Positions 36,701 to 49,232 of a DNA stretch of 64,000 nt are shown piece by piece. A program made the translations under genes and the position numbers. Source of the DNA: Pontederia crassipes (lineage: Eukaryota; Streptophyta; Magnoliopsida; Commelinales; Pontederiaceae); assembly GCA_030549335.1 (NCBI GenBank), contig CM060191.1, forward strand, positions 5,399,001-5,463,000. Direction: 5' to 3'. The notes beneath the pieces are model-generated. The model searched no databases. It was not told where the DNA came from and worked only from the letters and a program-made list of their open reading frames with translations. The first letter of the stretch is position 1, and every line of letters begins with the position of its first letter.

Positions 36701-39700
36701 GATGATGGAGAAGTATCGAAGTAGGAGAAGAGACTTACATATGGCTTTCATTGACTTAGAGAAGGCGTATGATCGGGTACCAAGGGATGTACTTTGGAAA
36801 GCCTTGCAAAAGAAGAGGGTGAATGTTGCCTACATTAAGGTAATACAAGATATGTACGATGGGGCATTGACTAGAGTTAGGACACCCGGAGGTGAGACAA
36901 ATGAATTTCCTATAGGAATTGGCCTACATCAAGGATCAGCTTTAAGCCCGTATCTATTTAACTTAGTTATCGATGCTATAACCGAGAGTATCACAGAGGA
37001 GGTACCTAAGTGCATGCTATTTGCGGATGATATAGTACTTTTAGCGGATTCAAGAGAAGAGATTAATACAAAATTGGAAATATGGAGAAATACGTTGGAG
37101 TCAAAGGGTTTTCGTTTAAGTAGGAATAAAACAGAATATATGCATAGCAATTTCACAAATAAACAACTTAGAGACGATTTGAAAGTTAGGTTAGGGGAGG
37201 ATATAATTCCTCAAGTGATAAAGTTTAAATATTTAGGATCAATTGTAAGACAAGATGGTGAGATTGATGACGATGTTAATCATAGAATTCAAGCTGGTTG
37301 GTGTAAGTGGAGGAAAGCCACTGGAGTTCTTTGTGATAGAAAGGTACCCAATAAAGTTAAAGGAAAATTCTATCGTACTGCTATAAGGCCAGCAGTGTTA
37401 TATGGTAGTGAATGTTGGGCTATGAAGGGACAACATGAACGTAAAGTGGGGGTAGCCGAAATGAGGATGTTGAGATGGATGTGTGGTCATACAAGATTAG
37501 ATAAGATTAGGAATGACCATATACGTGAACGAGTCGGAGTGGCTCCTATTAGTGAGAAAATGGTAGAGAATCGTTTGAGATGGTTTGGTCATGTTCAGAG
37601 AAGACCATTAGATGCGCCAGTAAGAAGAGTAGATCAAATAATCTGGAGTCCGATTAAAAGAGGGAGAGGGAGGCCAAGGCGGACACTTGGCGAACTAATA
37701 GAGCAAGATCTATTGGTGAATAATATACCGAAAGGTTTGGTTACTAATAGAGCGGAATGGCGTCGTATGATCCATGTAGCCGACCCCACCTAGTGGGATA
37801 AGGCTTTGTTGTTGTTGTTGTTGTTATTACCCTTAGCTTCTGTTATGTTGCTATTCATAGGGTCTGCAATTGCAAATGTGCATTAACTCTTTTAAAAGCT
37901 TGTCTCTATTACTCCATCACCATAAGTGGGTATGGTTGCAAGGTCTTAGATGCTTCTGGCACTTAGTGCACTGGATCACAACCACCGAGAACCGCAAATC
38001 CCCTTGCACCTGCCCAAGCTTTTTTTTTTCTGAGAAAGACCTGCCCAAGCTTGTTAGAAAGAAGATCAAATTGAAAATGAAGAATCTTGATAAAATTGGA
38101 TGATTGCCATATTTGCAATCATCCTTTCCCCTTACAAAAAAAAAAGAATGAAGAATCTTGAAGTTAAAGAGAAATATGCAGATTATGGAATCTTGAACCT
38201 TTGTATTGTCACAAAGAGAGTTGTGGTAGCATATCAATCAGAAAAGGAAAACAATGTATACATTATGGAATATTTTCTTGAGTGACACATTACAGGCTTA
38301 TGAACAATTTGGATAAATTATTCATCCTTCTTCTCCTAAAAAAAATTTGGATAAATTTGTACATTCTTGTCAAGTATAAGGCATCATGTTAGGATTATGA
38401 TCTCATCATGCTTTTTTTAGCCAAAATTTGTGTTGGACTATATCTTCTGATGAGACCAAAACCTTTAGTTTCATATCTTGACATAGTTGGATGGAGTTAC
38501 TGCTAAGTATAAAATAAGAAGCTTATTGTTTTCTATCTAATATTTTTACCCCATTTTCTCCATACGCATCAGAGTCAAGAATAACATATCCTAATATTGG
38601 TGGTGATGTATGTACTTTGATGTTGAGATAATTAGTTGTCATCTCATTTGTCAATTTATTTTGCAGTATCTCTTGGATTCTTCGATGACATACATGCTCC
38701 TCTGCATCTACTGCAAAATCAATGTATATTGTAAGGATCATTTCTCTACTTTGATTTATCTTTTTGAAATATGGCATAAAATAGTTTTCATTCCGGTGCA
38801 AACCTTTTTTTGTTTGGTATTTAGCATGTTCCCTAGATCTAAATGCACATTATATCCCAACATTGGGAACAATTAATTGCTGTCTTTTTAACACGCAAAT
38901 AGCATTAATGGCTTTTACTTAAATGTTTCAATCGCTATTCGATGTATTGATATACTCAAGATGACAGTCAGGATGGTATATGGATTTGGCAATATGACAA
39001 TGCTGAATTGCCCATGGATGTAGATGAAGAGGTTAGAATTTGTTTTTTTTATCAGAATATTTTATTTTTCTGAACATGGATCAACGAATTGGCGTCGTAT
39101 GATCCATGTAGCCGACCCCACCTAGTGGGATAAGGCTTTGTTGTTGTTGTTGTTGTTGTATTTTATTTTTCTGGCCAATAACTGAGACATGTAAACATTA
39201 TGCAAGCATTTTAAAGAATGAGGTTTTCAATTATAAATTTCCTATAGGTACACTTCCGAGTTTCTAGTATCAAGTATCCTTCCATCCCTGTGGAGCAAGA
39301 TGCAAATGCAAAGCCATTTGCTCCCATGGAGATTACTGTAAGTTTGTCTCTCTTACTTTTCTTTGTACATGTAAGTGTAACATTGTTATTCCTGAGATAC
39401 ATGAAATGAAAATTTCTCCATTGGTAATCACAATTCACAAATTAAGCTTAGTTATGTGAAACGGCTAGTGATGTCTTATACTCATATGCATGCGCTTCTT
39501 AACTAAAACGGTGGAGTCAAGATATAAGAGGCTGTTGTGCAGTATTTTCTGGTAATGCCCATTTTGAATTCCTTCACACAATAAACTACTGAACTCATAT
39601 GTCGTTGTTGATTGCTGCTGTACATGCATTGCATACCATCTGATGTGACATCTTTGGTGAATCACACTCCTTAGATAGTGAAATGAATGTAGATTGGCAT

Positions 39701-40712
39701 TCACAGGATATAGGCTTTTTATCATCTTCCAAGTCATATGGTGTAGTTCTGTATTCATTGATACCTAACATCACACTTGAGAATCTTGTTCATATATAAA
39801 CATGTAATCTAGTTTTTGGTTAATTTTAATAACATATTTTTTTTAAAAAAAGCATATTTACTACTTCAAATGTGCCCATCTAAAATCAATGCCTTAGCTC
39901 TTATCCAAAATTGAATGTGTCAACTCCAAGCATATACTGCTTCAATAGAGATAAGGAAGAGTCATTTATCTTGCTTTCTTTATATAAATGATTCTCTTGC
40001 TGTTTGCAAAGAAAAAGGGAAAAGGCTGGTGGGGAAAACTTTACAAAGGACCAAAGTGCTGCATATAAATGGTTAATAAATCAGGCTGAAGTTTATTCTT
40101 AACAGTTTCTTTTCGCAATTGAACAAAATCTGGCTTTCCTTAAGTCACATCTCCAAAAGGTCGAAGCCAGACCTCTAGGAAATGGCTTTTAATTGATTTA
40201 TGACCATGTTTGTGAAGTATATTATTATGCATGACGTATAATCTAAAGCTTTTTACTATAAGCTTGAATGGTATTCCCATTCCAAGAGCATATATCTGGA
40301 ATTAGCTACAGTAATTGTCTGCTTTCAAACTATACTTTTTGGTAGCCATCTGATCCTTCCCTTGTCTACCTTGATATCTGGGATGTTTGGTTTAAACATG
40401 CCATGCAATAATCTGTTTTTTTTTCCTGTCAATACTGGAAGAAAAACTCACCATTTTGAAATTCCTTTCCCTGTGATAACACTGGGATGAATTACAGGCT
40501 TTTCTTTTCCTTCTTCTTTGATATATGCATATTCAGTGAACTACTTTTGCATGAGGTGACTATTCCAGGGGACCAAAGACCTTTTAACTCTAACTACGAG
40601 GGGATCCTTTTTTTTCCAATTGCATCAACTTAATGCTGAAAAATTAAATTAAATTCTTTTGCAGGCAGAGGTAATTGGAGATGGACTGGGACTTGTTTCT
40701 TGGTGGGAATAG
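33784..40712 (+). CDS. RPC8: RNA polymerase III subunit RPC8 (Rpc25/Rpb7-like), about 186 aa
   Basis: RPC8 forms the Pol III stalk with RPC9 and binds emerging RNA in the nucleus. Coding exons: 33784-33894, 33990-34085, 35362-35449, 38667-38723, 38961-39031, 39248-39337 and 40665-40712. The N-terminal Rpb7-type domain reads MFSLSKIEHDLRLPPHLLN, then LGLCVSVYDIQNVEGGFVYP and FRPFVGEILSAKIKASDATG. The C-terminal S1-like part reads LSLGFFDDIHAPLHLL, GIWIWQYDNAELPMDVDEE, VHFRVSSIKYPSIPVEQDA, KPFAPMEIT and ends GLGLVSWWE. The family is near 200 aa, so this model is short by about 15. The weak point is the exon 4-5 join: the donor at 38724 keeps frame, while the stronger GTAAGG donor at 38731 does not, unless a small exon is missing. 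Introns carry a MULE-MITE (intron 2), an RTE LINE (intron 3) and an RTE-tail insert (intron 5). Confidence 0.9.
34738..35281. mobile_element. MULE-type MITE in RPC8 intron 2
   Basis: Arms of about 200 bases (about 34738-34952 and 35082-35281) are inverted copies, with ends GGGTAAATTACACC and its complement. The 10-base repeat CACATTATCT flanks it at 34728-34737 and 35282-35291, which fits a Mutator-like target duplication. The centre was hit by a tiny RTE-tail insert. No transposase is present. Confidence 0.85.
35024..35083 (+). mobile_element. RTE-tail micro-insert inside the MITE
   Basis: A 42-base body (35033-35074) consists only of GCCGACCCCATCTAGTGGG, ATAAGGC and a TTG tail, the last bases of the RTE LINE. 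TTATTATTA flanks it on both sides, which may be a 9-base target duplication, although the DNA there is simple. Confidence 0.7.
35606..37839 (+). mobile_element. RTE-clade LINE, 5'-truncated, open reading frame kept
   Basis: The body 35622-37823 is flanked by an exact 16-base duplication, TTATTACCCTTAGCTT (35606-35621 and 37824-37839). One frame runs from the truncation point to a stop at 37793, about 722 codons. It begins in the last part of the endonuclease (HRLLVLDM), followed by a linker. The reverse transcriptase spans about residues 248-540, with GKAVGPDGIP, YRGIKLMSHTMKLWEKVIE, QFGFMPGRSTTEAI, FIDLEKAYDRVP, GLHQGSALSPYLFNLV and FADD near residue 465. The C-terminal region contains RWFGHVQRRP. 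The 3' end GTAGCCGACCCCACCTAGTG leads to a TTG tail. Most of the endonuclease is missing, so it cannot move alone. The open frame and exact duplication indicate a recent insertion, in the sense direction of RPC8. Confidence 0.93.
39058..39173 (+). mobile_element. RTE-tailed micro-insert in RPC8 intron 5
   Basis: An 86-base body (39073-39158) is flanked by the exact 15-base repeat TATTTTATTTTTCTG. It starts AACATGGATCAACGAATTGG, a sequence shared with the SINE-like insert at 16.3 kb and not with the LINE, and ends with the RTE tail. It is therefore a severely 5'-truncated copy of that SINE-like family. Confidence 0.85.
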
Positions 40713-42530
40713 TGATTGCGGACTTTTACGATGACTTTCTTGGCCAGGATCTGTTCTTCTATATGCAATTGCAAATGTGGCAGATAGCAAGCCATGCTAA
40801 TATTGATTCTTGACTATTTAATATAATTCCTTCTCTCTTTTCCATTTTTGCAACATATGATACTGTAGATATTTCCGGTGACCAATGTAAACAATTTAGA
40901 TGATTTTGTATCTGATCCAAGGGCAGTTAATACGTGATGTATTTCATTTTTATTTACACCATATTATATTAACCATAGTGCATATATTTGTGATGGTATA
41001 TCTGATATCTTCATGGCCATGAGTTTAGCAAACTGAAGTTACAATGAAATATGATATTTTTTTGCGACATAACATAATTTAGACTGGAGAAATCGAGGTA
41101 ACTAAAATAAGGCAGCAATGGAATAATTTTCTGAAGTGATGCAATTTTAATTAAATATCCCTTTGTAATTAATTCGACAGTAATCGTGAGTAGAAGTAGA
41201 ATTCACCCCGGGGTTTCCTCTCACCGTGGTCTTTACAGCTATGCCATCCCAAAAAGAATGATGTTGCTCCATGTATCTTTTATGTTGTAAATAAATAAAT
41301 GAATATTCAATATTTAAATTATCTTATTTTTTTCCTACAACCATTTCCTATCCTTTTTATTTATTCAATAATATTAGTATATGTATCACATCTAGAGTGC
41401 CTTTTTTATTTTAAATAAATGCTGAGTATTTTCTAATCTGAATCATCGATTAGTTGATCATTTAGGTACATTGGATATATTTGTTTTTTAACTTAAATTT
41501 AATATCTAAATAAATTATATTTATTCATATTTGTATTCTGACATTGTATTTGACTTTGAAATTATTTTATATGAATTATGAAATGTATTAATAATAATAA
41601 TCTGTGTAATCATAATCCTAATAGAAATTATATGAGAGAAAAATAAACGTTCACTTTTCCGCATCAAAAGTGCGCTCCAAAGTCCAAACCGAGCTAATCA
41701 TTCAATATTTTATTCTCGAAGTCCTTATTGTTCACAAGAAAAAGTTGAAGACTTGAAGTCATGAATAAATCCTAACATGATTAGCGATTCCTTTTTAAAG
41801 AATTTAATTAATTTGAATTTCCATTTTTTTTTCAAATGGTTTGATTTATTAAGTTTAGGCTGAGTCAACTTTATTTCAAGTTCGGACTCATCATTAATCC
41901 TTTGTGCATCACATGAGTCCTTAACAAGAATAACAACAACCCTATGATACCTTGAAGGTTTTTTTTTCTTATTTTACTTTTAAATAAACATTTTTGTTAA
42001 AGAAATTTGTTTTTTTCTTTGCAAAATAGCCTACTATAATATTATTCCGATTTTATTAGTTTTTACAAAACCATAATAAAGTACAATCAGGTTTTTCTTG
42101 TCGAGATGACTACTTTTTATTTTTTTTAACTACCTGAGCTCATACATCTATTCTCAACCTATTGATTATTAATTTGATAAAACAATTAGCTATATGTGTT
42201 TTTAAAAAAAAATTACAATGAGGTAAATTAATTTGTTTAATTAAATAATTCCAAATGTCATGACTACAGTAGGAAAATACTTTATTAATATAATGTTCTT
42301 ATCTTAAAAATGCATATTTTAATTTTTCGACGGTAAAGCAAAATTATGTTTCGATCTAATAAATTGCTATTTTTATCTTTTCCTTTTTTTTTTTTTGCAA
42401 ACATGGCCAGAAGTTATGGTAATGACTAGTGAAGCAATGGGGTGAACCATATACTGCATTTTTATGCTGTCTACACCCACATATTATTTTATTAAAACCC
42501 AACCATTCATATAAAAAAAAAACTTAACTC
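40713..42530. other. RPC8 3' flank and AT-rich intergenic DNA
   Basis: The first few hundred bases probably hold the RPC8 3' UTR. I see no other gene or clear repeat. Confidence 0.5.
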
Positions 42531-42531
42531 C

Positions 42532-42622
<91 letters not shown>
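42531..42622. repeat. AAT microsatellite
   Basis: About 30 units of a TAA/AAT trinucleotide run lie directly against the left LTR of the 42.6 kb Copia element. A second AAT run, 45813-45856, lies against its right LTR. The element either landed in such a run or the run grew from its ends. Confidence 0.9.
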
Positions 42623-45600
42623 CCTTGAATCTAATCCAATTTGTCCTCTTATATAATCAGGCGCTTTAGCAGATTTTCCCTACGGGGTCTCGCAAAATTT
42701 TTTTTGGGTGTTTTGTATGTGATTCGGATTTGATTTATTTCCTTATTACAAGATAGGTGTCCTATTTTTGGAATTAATATAGAGTTCTAGTTGGTCTCTA
42801 ATTCCTATCATCTGTTAAAAGGAGTGTCTATATAAACTCTCTAGAGGTCCAAAGAGAAAATAATCTGATCTTGTAATTCTCTTCTGTTTCTTCCATCTAA
42901 TACAATTCTGTGTCGCCTTAAATTTCTCGAATTTTTCTCGCGGTGCATAATTTCTCTCGTGCAGAAATCCTAACAAACTGGTATCAGAGCGAGGCTTCAT
43001 CGTCGATCCTCCGTCAGGCGTAGAGATGGCATCGCACAACGTCAACATCGAGAAATTTACAAGACAAAACAATGTCTCTGGCAGATCAAGATGCGGGCAC
43101 TTTTGAAACAACATGGAGTATGGGCGCCGCTCGCGAACGTGTCGAAGAACAAACCGAAGGAGGAAGACTCGAAGGGCAAATAAATGAGTCCGACCTCGGA
43201 AATTTGGTGGCACATGAAGAGAATGTGCACTCTATGATCCTATTGTGTCTGGCGGACGAGGTGATTATCGAAGTCGCCGATCAAGAGATGGCGGCCGGTC
43301 TGTGGTCGAAACTTGAGAGTCTATACATGACTAAGTCTCTGACCAACAAGTTATTGTTGAAGCAACGTTTGTTCGCCCTCCGCATGCAAGAAGGTACCCC
43401 TCTGAAAGATCATCTTAATCAGATGAATACTCTGTTGATGGAATTACGAAATATAGATGTGAAAATTGAAGATAAAGATGCTGTCCTACTTCTATTGGTG
43501 TCTCTTCCTCTGTCGTACGAAAATTTCGAACAATCTATTATCATCGGAAGATACACAATTACTCTGTAAGAAATAAGATCGAGTCTACATACTCGTGAAC
43601 TTCGTCATAGGACGTCTGACAAAAAAAAGACAAACCCTAAAAAGGGTAAGTCGAAGAAGAAGAAGAACATCAATCCGAAGGACATCTGCAACTACTGCAA
43701 AGAACCGGGTCACTGGAAGAAGGATTGCCCCAAGAAGAAGAAGAAAGACACGGTTGCTGCAATAGCTCACTAGAATAGCGAATCTGATGATGATTTGACT
43801 CTTATGGTGTCTGATTAGAGATGCTTGGAGGAGAGTTTGATTCTCGACTCAGGATGTTCCTATCATATGACTCCGCACGGAGAGTGGTTCTCGACTTATC
43901 AGAAGATTGATGACGTAAACGTCATCATGGACAATGATGCAGTATGTAAAATAGTTGAAATCGGCTCAATTCAGATCAGAAGTCATGACAATCGGGTGAG
44001 GACATTGACAGAGGTCCGTCATGTTCCGCAACTGAAGAAAAATATGATATCGTTAGGAGTTCTGGACTCCAAAGGATGTCGGATGTCTGTTGTAGGAGGT
44101 GTTCGCACGGTCACCAAGGGTGATGTTGAAGTCATGACGAGATTCAGACAAAAGTCCTTGTACATATTACAAGGCACAATAATTTCTAGCGTGACTGCAG
44201 TAGATAGTTCATCCAAATCAGAATCAGAAGCATCCAAGTTGTGGCACATACGTCTTGGACATATAAGTCAGAAAGGGATGAACATTCTCAGCAAGCACAA
44301 TCTTTTGGATGGTCAGAAGATATCTGAAATCGGATTCTGCAAGCACTGTATTTTTTGCAAGCAAAATTGACATCAATTTAGCAAAGTCGTGCACAAGACG
44401 AAGGCAACACTCGATTACATCCACGCTGACTGTTGGGACCCCTCTCATGTTCCATCTCTAGGAGATTCTAGATATTTCCTATCTGTGGTAGATTATTACT
44501 CAAGGATGACATGTGTATTCATGATGAAGCATAAGAGTGAGGCATTCGAAGCTTTCAAACAATGTAAGACTCTGGTGGAGAATCAGACATCGAGAAAAGT
44601 GAAACGTCTTCATACCGATAACGGCTTGGAGTTCTGTTCGTTTGAATTTGATCGATTCTGTAAGGATGAAGGCATTGTCAGACATCGCACCGTCAGAAAT
44701 ACACCACAGCAGAATGGTGTAGCAGAACGCATGAACAGAATTCTTCTAGAGAGGGCATAATGCATGATCTCTAATTCTGGTCTGATCAAGTCATTCTAGG
44801 CTGAGGCTGTTAACACAGCATGCTATCTTGTCAATCGGAGTCCTGCAACCGTGATCGATCTGAAGACTCACATTGAGGTATGGTCAGGAAACTCTGCTGA
44901 TTATACTAAATTTGAAAGTCTTTGGCTGTCCAGCATATTATCATGTCAGCGAAGGAAAGTTAAAACCAATGGCCAAAGAAGGAGTTTTTGTGGGATATGG
45001 TGCAGGTGAAAAAGGCTTCAGAATTTGGTCTCCCTCAGAGCACAAGGTTATTCACAGTAGAAACGTATTTTTTGATGAGATGTCTATGCTCAAGCAGAAA
45101 TCAGATGTTGACTCAGTAGAGAAGGATGTCAATAAACAGGTGGAGTTTAGATTAATTCCAATTCAGAATGGGTCAGAAGAATCTCTTCAGGTTGAACAAC
45201 CAGAGTTTGAGGAGCAAACAGAAGAAGCAATGACAAGTCTAACTGCAAGACGTGTTCACAAGTAAGTAGGTCCTCCTAAGCATTATGACTTTGAGGACAT
45301 TGTTGCATATGCATTTTAAGTAGTTGAAGAGGTGAAATCGCCAGATCAAGCTACAAGGATGTTATCGAATGTGCAAAATCAGAACAGGGACTGACGGCGG
45401 CAGAAAGTGTTAGATATCTGATTGTAGGATTCAATTCAAGGTGGAGATTTATTAATTAATGCCTTGAATCCTACTTTAACTGAAAATATGTTTGGATCCA
45501 AAGAAGTAAAAGAAAACATGTTTGACATATTCTGTATATTTCCTTATCATGATATTGTTAAGGAATTAATTTATTTCATTATTACAAGATAGGTGTCCTA

Positions 45601-45811
45601 TTTTTGAGATTAATATAGAGTCCTAATTGGTCTATAATTCCTATCATCTGTTAAAGAGAGTGTCTATATAAACTCTCTAGAGGTCCAAAGAGAAAATAAT
45701 ATGATCTTGTAATTCTCTTCTGTTTTTTCCATCTAATACAATTCTGCGTCGTCTTAAATTTCTTAGATTTTTCTCGCGGTGCATAATTTCTCTCGTGTAG
45801 AAATCCTAACA
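42623..45811 (+). mobile_element. Copia LTR element (Tork-like), broken and incomplete
   Basis: A left LTR (about 42623-42975) and right LTR (about 45450-45811) end in CTAACA. The primer site TGGTATCAGAGC lies at 42979-42990 and a purine tract before 45450. The internal 2.5 kb shows gag (43.07-43.57 kb), a CCHC zinc knuckle (near 43.7 kb), protease (near 43.84 kb) and integrase core (44.4-44.76 kb), followed by the region after integrase (to 45.27 kb). I see no reverse transcriptase or RNase H section. It is broken, with at least five interruptions. Leader, gag and purine tract match the miniature element at 13.0-14.7 kb. Confidence 0.85.
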
Positions 45812-45856
<45 letters not shown>

Positions 45857-47017
45857 TGCCATGTGCTTCCATAATTAGTTAACTTAATCACTTTTCACTA
45901 ATTCTTTTTCGCTGTTTTTTGTGATGATGATTTTGAACTTAGTGTTGTAACTGTGCTTAAAAAGATCTAATAATTCGAGATTGAGTATCTAATTGACCAC
46001 AACATGAGATGGGACCCTCCATTAAATTATATGACAAAATATTTAGGTGATTGAGAAAGGAAACATAATTATGGCAGATTATATTATTCTGTACTTTGTC
46101 TGCCAATCAATTTTTTGGGTAGCTAATGTTGGAAAGCTACGTGGATAATTTAACTCGTGCGACGTTAAAAGATATATTGTTCATATTTCACTATCAAATC
46201 CAACTATATAATTTGATTAGATTATCAGCCTCATACATATGACAATAGCAAATGAGATTTTTAATAAAAAATTTTTTTACATTCACAAATATTGTGACGG
46301 GAGATATGCTTAAGCCATAGAAATTTACCACTCCACTTGATTTTTTTAAAAATTGCCAACTAATTAAACTCTTATAAACATGGACGACCGTGATACGACG
46401 CGTAGTGATGGTAGATTTGATATCATATCACGCGTCGTTTAGACACAATTGATGCTCAAAAGATAAGCATAAGCTCTCGTCACGCATCTGATCCGAATTA
46501 GCTGGACATGTATAATTATCCAATTAATTCATCATTAAATGTTTTATCACGCCAAAAATGACAATTATTAAATTGATTCAGACTTTTTACTAGCTAGAAC
46601 GTGGTGTTTTCTTCTCTCTTTCTTTTTTCTCATTTGCATAATCATTCATCCTTTCCAGGGAGTAGGAACGGTCAATCATTCTTCATAATAATAAAAATTA
46701 AACTATTATTTTAATTAATTAAGAAAAGGACAGGAAATTAAAAATAATAGGAGATAAAAGATCCACTCTTAATTTGATTTATACACCCTTGACCAGCAAC
46801 ACAGTTTTTTTCTTTGATGTAAAAAGAAATAGTATATGCCAAGTACATAATCATTTATAGATTTTAAAAGTAAACGGGAATAAAAAAATAGAAAAAAATA
46901 AGAATATTCTAAAATCCTTTGGATTCTGAGGGCTTCTCCTTAATTAAACGCTCTTCAAACTCATTATATGGGAGGCACAATTTTTTCGACCTCAATATTT
47001 AAGATTTAATATTATAT
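45857..47017. other. AT-rich intergenic DNA
   Basis: No gene is seen. A near-perfect inverted repeat, ACGACGCGT and ACGCGTCGT, spans 46395-46438. Confidence 0.5.
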
Positions 47018-47484
47018 ACAACAACAACAAAGCCTTATCCCACTAGGTGGGGTCGGCTACATGGATGACGTCATTTCGCTCTATTAGTAACCAAATCTTT
47101 CGGTATATTATTCACCAATAGATCTTGCTCTATTAGTTCGCCAAGTGTCCGTCTTGACCTCTCTCTCCCTCTTTTAATCGGACTCCAGATTATTTGATCT
47201 ACTCTTCTTACTGGCGCATCTAATGGTCTTCTCTGAACATGACCAAACCATCTCAAACGATTCTCTACCATTTTCTCACTAATAGGAGCCACTCCGACTC
47301 ATTCACGTATATGGTCATTCCTAATCTTATCTAATCTTGTATGACCACACATTTATCTCAACATCCTCATTTCGACTATCATCACTTTACGTTCATATTG
47401 TCTCTTCATAGTCCAACATTCACTACCATATAACACTGCTGGTCTTATAGCAGTACGATAGAATTTTCTTTAACTTTATTGGGG
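47018..47484 (-). mobile_element. RTE LINE fragment, 5'-truncated
   Basis: A minus-strand copy of the last 470 bases of the RTE LINE at 35.6-37.8 kb, with CAA repeats, the 3' end, and coding remnants such as RWFGHVQRRPLDAP and TLGELIEQDLLVNN. The frame has at least one stop and a small deletion near the 3' end, so it is older than the copy in RPC8. I could not find a clear target duplication. Confidence 0.88.
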
Positions 47485-49232
47485 TGTCAAAAAAAAATTT
47501 CAAATGAGTTAACATTCAAAGACATGATAGAGTCTGGCTCGACAACGGCTGCAATTGCAATTGGATTGCCATCTCTCTCTCTCTCCATTACTGCTTATTA
47601 TGCTCGCTCGTAATCCAAGAGGCGTCTCAAAACATTCAGCTGTCTATGCATGCAAAAATCCAACCTCTAACGTTGATGGAAATGAAACAAAAAACAAAGA
47701 AAAAAAAAGGACCAGCGAAATCAGTAAGCCATGGGCATGTTTTTGTGGAGTCAGGGTGCTGCCCATGGATTCCAAAGGGAAAGAAACAATAAACATGATG
47801 AGCTCCATGACACGAAAGCAAGTCAAACTTCGTCCTTTTGCACCTTGCTGGCACTCAGCTAGCAGACACTGCATGCTGACATGGTGCATGACTGCAGCAT
47901 TTATGGCTAGCTGATGAATCATGTAATATATATGCATCTGCATGCGCCTCCGAATCATTTCTAGCTGCTGCAGGAGCCCATGGGTTGGGTTCAGTTGATT
48001 TGAGTTGAGTTGGACTTGGATTAGTTGCATGGCATGGCATGGCATGGCATGCATATCATATGATCATATTGATATAATATAATATACCACCACCCTCCCC
48101 GAGTGGCGCGAGTGCATGCATGACATGCAACTTGTACCTTTCTTAAAATTGCTCTTTGTTGCATGTTGCGATTAATGAACTATGCACCATACGCAGCACT
48201 TTGGATCCTTTCTATTTGGCCTCATCCTTCTCTACGTACTTTGGTACAAGTTGCAGGCTGTGCATCGCCGCAATCATGTCGCATATATATTATATAAGCC
48301 AAGAAATGTCCTTCTGGCATGTGTGCCCATAATATATATATCCTTATGCTTCCAAACACATTACAATATATATATATATGTTATTTTGAGCTATTAGAAA
48401 TTCCAATAGAGTTGCTGCAAAAAATTAGATATCTGAGTATTCGGTGGAACAGTAAGGTTGTCAAGTAGCTCTTCTGATAAGAAATATAATGTTTTTGTTT
48501 GAAAAAAAGGTGATTGATTATCTTAATTTGCTCATGTTAAAGAAAGATGCACATCAATCAAGACTTTCTTGATGAGGAAAAGGGAAAAAATGTCTACACG
48601 TCTCCTCATAAAATTGCAAGGAGACTAGCTGATTTTTCAAAAAAAAAAAAATTTCGATCTTTTCATTTTTGTTATTTCGTTTACACCTCATTTAGTAGCC
48701 AAGGTAATTTTTTTTCCATATTACTTGTTGTATCAAAAGAGGAAGTGCGACGTACGAGGTGCAATATTATAAGAAAATTATTATTTTTCGACGGACAATT
48801 TTCGACGGACAATACTACACGATTGCAATTTTTTTCCTTGGTGAATTAAAAGAATTGTATATATATATGCGCACGTGCGCGTGTCAAGCATTTTTAGAGA
48901 TATTTTTCTTTATTTTTTTATATATTTTTTCATTGATAATTTGAAGGATCTTAGTGATAATAAAAATGTGTATCAAATCATCAATAATAATTATATTCAT
49001 CATTTTTAAAATTTTAAAATCTTCTGCTCATTATTATCATTCACAATAGATATAATCATTTTGTATAAATTCTTATCTTATAAATATATTTTTTATTACC
49101 ATCAATGTTCCTCTAAGCTATAGTAAAGAAAGACATTGCAAAAAATAAAAAGAAGAAAAGTATGTCTAAAGTCGCTTGACACGTGCTTCGCATGGAAAGC
49201 GCTTCACACACTCATTTTTCATATATACATAG
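47485..49232. other. Intergenic DNA, no gene seen
   Basis: Includes a CT run near 47572-47586, GCATG tandem units at 48027-48051, and AT-rich DNA. No coding region or RNA gene could be supported. Confidence 0.45.

Noticed and set aside
47855-48054. GCATG tandem units and nearby inverted words as a possible microRNA hairpin
   Set aside because: I could not match a known plant microRNA or draw a convincing stem.
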